Shown here: positions 39,773 through 45,281 of the stretch, one piece after another
How the letters are laid out: every line of letters starts with the position of its first letter
How positions within the stretch are numbered: the first letter of the stretch is position 1
Source of the DNA: CAZLNV01 sp964561095
Lineage (GTDB): Bacteria > Bacillota_I > Bacilli_A > RF39 > UBA660
Length of the DNA: 45,281 nucleotides
NCBI GenBank assembly: GCA_964561095.1
Contig: CAZLNV010000003.1
Span: 1-45,281, forward strand
Reading direction: 5' to 3'
Notes under the pieces: model-generated
Told to the model about the DNA's origin: nothing
Database searches by the model: none
What the model saw: only the letters and a program-made list of their open reading frames with translations
Program-made: the position numbers and the translations under genes

Positions 39773-41887
39773 TTACTTTAAAGTTCTATATCTATACATG
39801 ATTTTAGTTTGAATTTTTATCTTAGAATCTTTTTTTAATTCTTCTAATGTTTTACCAACTTTGGCCTCAAATTCTACAAGTGGTAACCATTCTTCTAATT
39901 TTAAAGTATTTGGATCAATATACGATTTCCTAATTCTAATAAGCTTCTGGGTTTTAACTTCTCTCGTTGTAGTTGCAGTTAATTTTGTATCACCAAACTC
40001 ACTCCATTCACCCCATCTAGCAGTTGATTTATCCATTTCCCAACCACTACCTGGAGATTTTGCTAAATATTCTCCATCATTATAATATTCTTTTGCACCA
40101 GAAGTAAGCTTATACCATCTCCAACCATACACTTTTCCTTGATACATAGTAACGCTTCTACAATTAGTCGAATTTGTTCCACTTGGACAACTTCCTATTG
40201 TAGAAGTTCCATTCCAATTTGTAACATAACTAGATGTTTTACTATAACCAGTTCCCCTGTTTCCTAAAGCTGCAAACTCTGCATCAGTAAAATATCCTGC
40301 TTCATTTATATTTGTAGTTTGATAGCCAGATGAATTTAAATAATAAGTAATTGGGCTTGGACTACTCCATTTTGTACAAGTAGTAGTACCTGTTGCTTCA
40401 GAAGTATAGCCTGAAGGACAACTCGTATATGTAGTACCGCTATTATAATAAGTCTTCGTCATAATTGGAGTAGATGAAACTAATGTATATCCATCACAAG
40501 AAGTTTGATTGTAAAGATAATTTATATATTTGTAACTATATTTTTCATATGCTGTTTCTGCTCTAGCCCAATTATAATTAGTATAGCAGGTGTCTATTGT
40601 TCCACCTTTTAAATTAACATAATTAGTTGCGGAAGAACTGCTGTTATAATATATATACTTAGTTAAAGAACCGTTTTTTGAATTCCATTTGCAATTATTA
40701 ATACTTACTCCCCCTGCATTGTATCCGTATTGTGAATTTGTTAAAAGATCTTTAAAAACTGAAATTTCGCATGTCCATTTACTATAATTTGTAGCTGTTT
40801 TCGCTTCCAATGTACAGTCATCGTAAAGTATTCCATTCTTTATAAAACTAAATTCAAAATGATAAGTCCACAGGCTTGCTGCGCATCCTACTGCTTCGCA
40901 GTTCGAACCACCAGCTGTTTGGCAAGCAGTAACAGCTGTACTTGAAGAATCGTAGATACAACTTTGACTTTCAATTTGCTGAGAACAAGTATAATTAGTG
41001 CCTGTTTGTACATTAGTATAGCATTTATATAAAGGTGAAGTTGTAATGCATTCTTTTTCTGGCGTAACTGCTTTTGAATAACTGTATCTCGGTGTACCTG
41101 TTTGATATCCATTAACGGTAACTACATCATACGTTTTTCCTGATAAAGCAGATTTTAAAGCTGCTTCACTAGAATATGCCGAAGTTGTTTCTATTACTTT
41201 CTTAGATGATTCTAATTTCGAATATCCATTTGCAGGAGCAGTTGCATAATAAGCATTATCTCCTCCATAATATGTTGCATTTGAACTCACCTTATACCAT
41301 TTAAATGCTCCATCTCTATAACTATATTGAGTTTTTTCTTCTGTTTCGGTGTCTATTACTTCTACATTGCTAGGCAAAGTCGGCTCCGATATTTTAGTTG
41401 AATCCAATGCCCAATCACTCCAATTGCTATATTTGGCATCTGACGTTCCATAATTGTAATACTTTATGAATTCCACTTGCATCTTAGTTCCAACTATATT
41501 TGGTAAATCTTCATTCCAATCAGTCCAGTCTGCATACAAAGAAGATGTTGAACATGTCCCACATGTTACATCATTACTATAATAATATTTACCGGAAATA
41601 TTAGTTACACTTACTTTGCCACCACAAGTTGTCCCTATTTCTTCTAAATCAGATAAACTAATAAACCCCCCCATTATTAGTTCGTTTATTGATGCTGATC
41701 TTATTTCGTAGTTCTGCGGTAAATTATCCGCAAAATATTCTGCAGCTTTTAATGTTAATTGATTATCAAATTTTTTACATGCCAAACTTGAATCGGTTTT
41801 TATTGGGCCTTCACACGCAACTATAAAATATAAAATTACCAAAATAAATACAGCAATTGTTATTATCATTTTTGTTGTTTTACTCAT
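39773..41887 (-). CDS. Large aromatic-rich lipoprotein with WxxW modules
   Basis: The 704-residue protein has a lipoprotein-type signal: Lys residues, a hydrophobic stretch at 8-24, and the lipobox I-V-A-C with Cys25. After it comes a short helical region (about 36-95, C-K-K-F-D...A-A-E-Y-F...C-G-G-K-V-S-V) that resembles pilin-like domains of gut Firmicutes. The remainder is rich in Tyr, Trp, Ser, Thr and Cys. W-x-x-W motifs occur at 121-124, 156-159 and 625-628. Each is followed within about 15-40 residues by a K-T-Q or K-M-Q strand with Tyr/Arg alternation. A second module (W-Y-K-[VL]....A..Y-Y) occurs at 197-225 and 591-617. It is probably surface-exposed adhesin or scaffold. No known family is assigned with confidence. 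Confidence 0.7.
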   Translation of the reverse strand: MSKTTKMIITIAVFILVILYFIVACEGPIKTDSSLACKKFDNQLTLKAAEYFADNLPQNYEIRSASINELIMGGFISLSDLEEIGTTCGGKVSVTNISGKYYYSNDVTCGTCSTSSLYADWTDWNEDLPNIVGTKMQVEFIKYYNYGTSDAKYSNWSDWALDSTKISEPTLPSNVEVIDTETEEKTQYSYRDGAFKWYKVSSNATYYGGDNAYYATAPANGYSKLESSKKVIETTSAYSSEAALKSALSGKTYDVVTVNGYQTGTPRYSYSKAVTPEKECITTSPLYKCYTNVQTGTNYTCSQQIESQSCIYDSSSTAVTACQTAGGSNCEAVGCAASLWTYHFEFSFIKNGILYDDCTLEAKTATNYSKWTCEISVFKDLLTNSQYGYNAGGVSINNCKWNSKNGSLTKYIYYNSSSSATNYVNLKGGTIDTCYTNYNWARAETAYEKYSYKYINYLYNQTSCDGYTLVSSTPIMTKTYYNSGTTYTSCPSGYTSEATGTTTCTKWSSPSPITYYLNSSGYQTTNINEAGYFTDAEFAALGNRGTGYSKTSSYVTNWNGTSTIGSCPSGTNSTNCRSVTMYQGKVYGWRWYKLTSGAKEYYNDGEYLAKSPGSGWEMDKSTARWGEWSEFGDTKLTATTTREVKTQKLIRIRKSYIDPNTLKLEEWLPLVEFEAKVGKTLEELKKDSKIKIQTKIMYRYRTLK

Positions 41888-41966
41888 ATGAATTCCTCCA
41901 TCTCTATTCTCACTTTATATTGTACTATATATTTTTTATAATTTCTACTGTTTTTAAGAAAATTAA

Positions 41967-41992
41967 TTTTTAAAGATTAGAATCTTTAAAAA
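41967..41992 (-). terminator. Terminator overlapping the gtrA stop codon
   Basis: An 11-bp perfect stem (41967-41977 with 41982-41992, 4-base loop) contains TAA in its 3' arm on the minus strand. The T tract is weak (TTAATTT). Confidence 0.6.
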
Positions 41993-42389
41993 CAATAAAT
42001 TTACTTATTAAATAATTACCTACAATGATAAATAACTGTACTATTAATTTTGATATTTTATCATTAATTTGGAGTTGGCTAACAAATAAGTACATAAAAA
42101 ACATGTCTAAAAATAATGTAAAAATTCTAGAAGTATAAAATTTTATGCCTTCTAAAAATAACTTTTTATTTTTACTTTTAAATACAACTATTCTATTTGC
42201 AAAATATGCAAAAGTAACAGATAATATCCACGATATTATATTAGCAACTTGTAATTCAATTTTATTATTAGGATTTAATAAAGTAAATGTTAATATATAA
42301 TATGATGTTAAACTTACAATAGTAGTAAGCACTCCTATTATTAGATAATTTGATATTTCTTCATATTTTTTATATATTTTTCTAATCAT
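41970..42389 (-). CDS. GtrA family membrane protein
   Basis: The protein has 139 residues and four transmembrane helices (about 13-35, 43-63, 80-103 and 112-132), the standard GtrA topology. The diagnostic N-Y-L-I-I-G-V-L-T-T start, the F-A-Y-F-A-N-R-I-V-V-F-K-S motif near 58-70 and the final S-K-F-I-V-F-K are visible. GtrA proteins are thought to flip polyprenyl-linked sugars across the membrane for teichoic acid, O-antigen or polysaccharide modification. No glycosyltransferase gene lies beside it, so its partner is elsewhere. No ribosome binding site is present; an extended -10 (TGATATACT) ends 6 bases before ATG, so the mRNA should be leaderless. Confidence 0.9.
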   Translation of the reverse strand: MIRKIYKKYEEISNYLIIGVLTTIVSLTSYYILTFTLLNPNNKIELQVANIISWILSVTFAYFANRIVVFKSKNKKLFLEGIKFYTSRIFTLFLDMFFMYLFVSQLQINDKISKLIVQLFIIVGNYLISKFIVFKDSNL

Positions 42390-42395
42390 GTATAA

Positions 42396-42424
42396 AGTAT
42401 ATCAAAATAGAACTCATAAAACAA
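42396..42424 (-). promoter_or_regulatory. Promoter of gtrA, predicting a leaderless mRNA
   Basis: On the minus strand a weak -35 (TTGTTT, about 42424-42419), a 17-base spacer and TATACT (42401-42396), preceded by TG at the extended position, end 6 bases before ATG 42389. Confidence 0.5.
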
Positions 42425-42426
42425 AT

Positions 42427-42457
42427 AAAAATATTAGCCTTTTAAACTAATATTTTT
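42427..42457 (-). terminator. Terminator after the SpaA/Cna-B-like gene
   Basis: An 11-bp perfect stem (42427-42437 with 42447-42457, 9-base loop) with a U-rich 3' arm lies just after the stop at 42464 on the minus strand. Confidence 0.75.
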
Positions 42458-42463
42458 ATGCTA

Positions 42464-43000
42464 TTATTCTAATTCTATATTTCCGTCTGCAATAGGTAAA
42501 TTTTCATAGTTTGCATCAGTAAAAGTAAAGTTTCTTGACACAGCTTCTGCATTTTGTATCTCTACTACTAAAGTTTCTTCAGCTAACGATATGGTCTTAA
42601 GTGTTGAATCAAATTCATGTTCTGCATCAGATACAGTTTGCTTATAATATATGCTTGGCGCATTTTCTGCCGCAAAGGGAACTGAATTAAATACTGCATT
42701 TCCATCTTCATTTGAAGTAATCTCTTCACCATAATTATTGCCTTCTGCATCACATCTTGCAAATTTTGCTCCTACAACTGGAACGCCAGCATCTGTCCCA
42801 TCATCTGAGACATGCAATGTTAAAGTTCCTGTAGCAGCAATTGTAAAACTATATTCATTTACTCCTTCAGTAATTTCTTGTTCTGCAGGAGTAATACTTG
42901 TATCATCATACCCACTAGTTTGTGATGTTACTGTATATGTAGCATTTGTTAGCCCTAAACTTCCTACACCATTCGTAATAGGGACTACGTGTTTTGCCAT
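42464..43000 (-). CDS. Prealbumin-like (SpaA/Cna-B type) beta-sandwich protein without signal peptide
   Basis: The protein has 178 residues and begins M-A-K-H-V-V-P-I-T-N-G, with no signal peptide or membrane segment. A beta-rich N-terminal region (about 18-55) leads to a Cna-B/SpaA-like domain (about 56-150). That domain contains G-T-L-T-L-H-V, G-V-P-V-V-G-A-K-F, N-E-D-G-N-A-V-F and I-Y-Y-K-Q-T-V. The tail T-D-A-N-Y-E-N-L-P-I-A-D-G-N-I-E-L matches the end of the upstream neighbour in residue spacing. Local base composition is richer than the surroundings (28 of 60 bases G+C at 42781-42840), hinting at a different history. Its start lies inside the end of the upstream gene, so they are coupled. 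A surface or spore-associated structural role is possible but unproven. Confidence 0.75.
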   Translation of the reverse strand: MAKHVVPITNGVGSLGLTNATYTVTSQTSGYDDTSITPAEQEITEGVNEYSFTIAATGTLTLHVSDDGTDAGVPVVGAKFARCDAEGNNYGEEITSNEDGNAVFNSVPFAAENAPSIYYKQTVSDAEHEFDSTLKTISLAEETLVVEIQNAEAVSRNFTFTDANYENLPIADGNIELE

Positions 43001-43359
43001 AATATTATTTTTCCTTTCATTATTGGTAGACCATTATAATTTTGGTCTGTTATTCTAATAGTAATTGGATGTAATCTTTTAAAAATTGGTTTAGTAAAAA
43101 TAAAATATAGTTTATTCATTTCACTCTTTCCTATATATATTTTTTTAATAATTTTATAAGGAAATAGTGATTTAGACGTTATTATAATTTTATATAATTT
43201 ACCACATCGTAAACAGCACTTTAGATAGCCATACTCATCAGTATTACTATTTAAAACCAATTCATTATAAGCATTGTATATTTTCACATCATACACATGA
43301 CCATCAATATTATTGCTTATTAAACATTTTATAATTAAATTTTTATTATCAATTTTCAT
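42985..43359 (-). CDS. Small beta-sandwich protein sharing a C-terminal motif with its neighbour
   Basis: The protein has 124 residues and no signal peptide. The first 75 residues look like a carboxypeptidase-regulatory or prealbumin-like fold: V-K-I-Y-N-A-Y-N-E-L, then T-D-E-Y-G-Y-L, the usual strand-turn-strand with a D..G turn. A Cys cluster C-C-L-R-C is at 48-52. The C terminus I-T-D-Q-N-Y-N-G-L-P-I-M-K-G-K-I-I-L reproduces the T-D-x-N-Y-x-x-L-P-I-x-x-G-x-I-x-L pattern of the next gene. The last 16 bases overlap the start region of that gene, and AAAGGAA inside this ORF serves as the neighbour's ribosome binding site. Its own ribosome binding site is weak. The function is unknown. Confidence 0.65.
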   Translation of the reverse strand: MKIDNKNLIIKCLISNNIDGHVYDVKIYNAYNELVLNSNTDEYGYLKCCLRCGKLYKIIITSKSLFPYKIIKKIYIGKSEMNKLYFIFTKPIFKRLHPITIRITDQNYNGLPIMKGKIILWQNT

Positions 43360-43441
43360 ACACCAATCACAATAATAATATATGCAAACTTTTACATAAT
43401 TTTAAATTAATTTGACCATTTATTGAAAAAAACATAAGCAA

Positions 43442-43470
43442 AATAAAAGAAGCATTAATCTTCTTTTATT
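43442..43470 (-). terminator. Terminator with the ABC permease stop codon in its loop
   Basis: An 11-bp perfect stem (43442-43452 with 43460-43470) has TAA within the 7-base loop. The 3' arm is U-rich, followed by TTTGC. Confidence 0.65.
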
Positions 43471-45281
43471 ATGTTTTTACTGCATATATATGTGGCTAAA
43501 AAATATCCTCCATATATCACTATTATAAACAAAGTTGTTATAACTATATTTTTCGTTATATCTATAGATCCAAATATTTGAATTAATTTAGTTAATTCTT
43601 TTAATCCAAAAAACGAATGAATAATTGCTACTGCAAGAGGAGTCAAAAATGCTATCCCTATTTGAGTAAATAAAGCTTTCTTAATCATTGTTTCGTTTGT
43701 TCCTAATTGCCTCAATATTCTAAATCTATCTCTATTGTCACTAGATTCTGATAATTGTCCTATTGCTAAAACTGTTGCACTGCTTATTGAAAATACTATT
43801 CCCAAATATAAGCCTACAAAAGTAAAAATTGCATTGATTCCTATACTGGAATTTTTCATTTCTTCTTTTGTTTGAATGCTATATGAAGCGCCATGATTTA
43901 TAATTTCTTTTTGAAATTCAATATCAAATTTTTCTATATTGTCATGTTTCGTATAATTACCTATGATGCTTGAACTTCTTAACTCAAAATTTTCTATTAT
44001 AGAATCATCCACAATAACAGTCCCATAATTATTAGCAGTAGTGAAATTTGCAAAACCAATGGAAACTATTTCTTTGCTGGCCGGTTTTAATTTTATATTA
44101 TTTAATACTATTTCATTACCGCTTTCATACTGTTCTTTATAAAATTCTTGTGCAGTATTCAAATTAGCAGTTAATAAATATTCATTTTCTTTTAAATCTA
44201 TTTGCTTTTCTCCATATAGTTTTAATACATTATTATAATCACTTTCAGACATAATTGGCATTTCATCTTCAGTATTTAAACCTTCTCCGTATTCCTTAAT
44301 TATTTCTTTTTTCTTTTTTTCACTAATTAAAGTACTCATATTTAAATCTTTTGACTGGTATATATCATAATATGCATATTCTTTTACATTATTTTTAAAA
44401 TAATCTTCTTTAGGCATTTTATATAAATCTGTTTCTATCTTTTCAAATTTACATTGTAAGTTCTCTTGTACTACACAATTAGATGTAGTTTGCAAAATAG
44501 TAAAATCCGTTTTGTTATTATTTGTTATATCTTTATTGTAAACACTAGATAAAGATATAGAACCTGATAATATGCCAATTGTTAATAATAACATTAGAGA
44601 TATTATAGTAGTTGATATTACTGTCGTATTAATTTTATTATTTACTTGCTTGAGTATAAACATATTTAAATTTTTATAATATATATGTTTAATTTTCTCA
44701 AATATTTTTAAAAAGAACCCCGCAGCAGAAAAGAAAAGCAAAAACGTTCCTACTACTCCAGCTATTATCATATATAGCATTCTATTATTCATTGTCACTA
44801 ATGCACCATCAAACAATTCTTTATATGCATAGCACAAAGATGCTATTGATAATATAAACGCAATTATTATGACATATTTATTTCTAAATTTTATTTTTTC
44901 ATTCTTTTTATTAGCATTTAATAAATCTATTAATTTATATCTTGATATTGCTATAATGTTAAGCATCATTACAAATAGAAATATTATTCCAAAATATATA
45001 ATTGTTTTAATAAGTGCGGAACTGGAAAATACAAAAATAAAATGTTCCATATTTATTTCAAACAATTTTGTGGTAAATACAGATAAGAATTGAGATAGTA
45101 CTACTCCCGCTAAAAGACCTGTCACTAAAGATATAATACCTACTAATAATGTTTCAATAACTAATACCATTGATACTTTTGCTTTACTCATTCCTAATGT
45201 TAAATATAATCCAAATTCTTTTTTTCTTCTTTTTATTAAAAAATTATTTGAATATACTATTAAAAATCCTAAAATTATAGA
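43455..45281 (-). CDS. ABC transporter permease, BceB/FtsX type (runs off the right edge)
   Basis: The frame is open to the last base, so at least 608 residues of the C-terminal part are present. The true start is outside the window; an internal Met at 45191 is not the start. The visible segment begins within a helix and has K-R-R-K-K-E-F-G-L-Y-L-T-L-G-M. Multiple transmembrane helices, a large extracytoplasmic domain (about 210-450 of the visible part) and a final FtsX-like permease domain follow, with R-F-R-I-L-R-Q-L-G-T-N-E. This matches permeases of BceAB-like transporters, which sense and remove cell-wall-active peptide antibiotics. A matching ATPase and two-component system would be expected upstream, beyond the edge. 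The substrate cannot be stated. Confidence 0.85.
   Translation of the reverse strand, partial: SIILGFLIVYSNNFLIKRRKKEFGLYLTLGMSKAKVSMVLVIETLLVGIISLVTGLLAGVVLSQFLSVFTTKLFEINMEHFIFVFSSSALIKTIIYFGIIFLFVMMLNIIAISRYKLIDLLNANKKNEKIKFRNKYVIIIAFILSIASLCYAYKELFDGALVTMNNRMLYMIIAGVVGTFLLFFSAAGFFLKIFEKIKHIYYKNLNMFILKQVNNKINTTVISTTIISLMLLLTIGILSGSISLSSVYNKDITNNNKTDFTILQTTSNCVVQENLQCKFEKIETDLYKMPKEDYFKNNVKEYAYYDIYQSKDLNMSTLISEKKKKEIIKEYGEGLNTEDEMPIMSESDYNNVLKLYGEKQIDLKENEYLLTANLNTAQEFYKEQYESGNEIVLNNIKLKPASKEIVSIGFANFTTANNYGTVIVDDSIIENFELRSSSIIGNYTKHDNIEKFDIEFQKEIINHGASYSIQTKEEMKNSSIGINAIFTFVGLYLGIVFSISSATVLAIGQLSESSDNRDRFRILRQLGTNETMIKKALFTQIGIAFLTPLAVAIIHSFFGLKELTKLIQIFGSIDITKNIVITTLFIIVIYGGYFLATYICSKNIIKED

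Noticed and set aside
40895..40915. tRNA-like TTCGAA segment
   Set aside because: It falls within the lipoprotein coding frame and no cloverleaf arms can be built around it. No other tRNA-like folding was seen in the window.
40888..41112. 74-codon ORF in another frame of the lipoprotein gene
   Set aside because: It lies inside a longer well-supported reading frame on the same strand and has a low-complexity, shadow-like composition.
42464..43000. L-P-I-x-x-G near the ends of the two beta-sandwich proteins read as a sortase LPXTG signal
   Set aside because: The spacing is one residue too long, no Thr is present, and no hydrophobic segment or positive tail follows; neither protein has a signal peptide.
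1..45281. CRISPR array, insertion sequence, prophage or defence island
   Set aside because: No regularly spaced direct repeats, transposase, integrase other than the Xer housekeeping type, or phage structural genes were seen.

Overview
The window is AT-rich, tightly packed DNA from a low-GC Firmicute (Bacillota). It is almost entirely chromosomal housekeeping sequence with a few accessory surface genes. The cell-division set (FtsZ, FtsA, DivIB/FtsQ, MurG, SepF, DivIVA), the single-chain glycyl-tRNA synthetase, the YqeG/YqeH pair, the ComEA/ComEC pair and the sporulation proteins SpoIVA and SpoIIP point to the Bacilli side of the phylum. A reduced, probably gut-associated lineage near Erysipelotrichia/RF39 is my best guess, but it is an inference. 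TGA is used as a genuine stop (spoIVA and spoIIP both end on it at the expected protein length) and TGG encodes Trp, so the mycoplasma code is not used despite the base composition.

Layout. 1-1725: the N-terminal part of a secreted repeat protein and signal peptidase I. 1895-9082: spoIVA, trmL, a DUF2207 membrane protein with lemA, frr, a DinB-type polymerase and small unknown genes. 9142-15587: pyruvate phosphate dikinase, a Xer recombinase, comEC and comEA. 15703-21379: a membrane protein of unknown function, divIVA, sepF, glyQS, a degenerate RnfC-like protein and uvrC. 21464-25209: plus-strand genes (an HD hydrolase, a one-domain IMPACT/YigZ protein, rpsT, a secreted transglutaminase-like protein) with spoIIP and its small partner between them on the minus strand. 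25226-34550: miaA, mutL, yqeH, yqeG, obg, an HExxH protein, and single and tandem metallophosphoesterases. 34551-35488: the rpsD promoter, a structured leader and rpsD. 35550-39706: the murG-ftsQ-ftsA-ftsZ division cluster. 39773-45281: accessory surface and membrane genes: a large aromatic-rich lipoprotein, GtrA, two small prealbumin-like beta-sandwich proteins and part of a BceB-like ABC permease.

Regulatory style. Intergenic spaces are short. Many genes end in an intrinsic terminator hairpin whose stem or loop contains the stop codon. Most starts have a GGAGG-type ribosome binding site. However, six genes (xerD, the yigZ-like gene, spoIIP, the transglutaminase gene, a metallophosphoesterase and gtrA) have no such site and instead carry a -10 box (TATAAT, or TATACT for gtrA) exactly 6 bases (one case 7) before ATG, which predicts leaderless mRNAs. 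The less ordinary proteins are a tandem winged-helix/metallophosphoesterase protein with one inactivated half, an RnfC-like protein with no Fe-S cysteines, and two adjacent beta-sandwich proteins that lack signal peptides and share a C-terminal motif. I saw no tRNA, rRNA, CRISPR array, insertion sequence or prophage.
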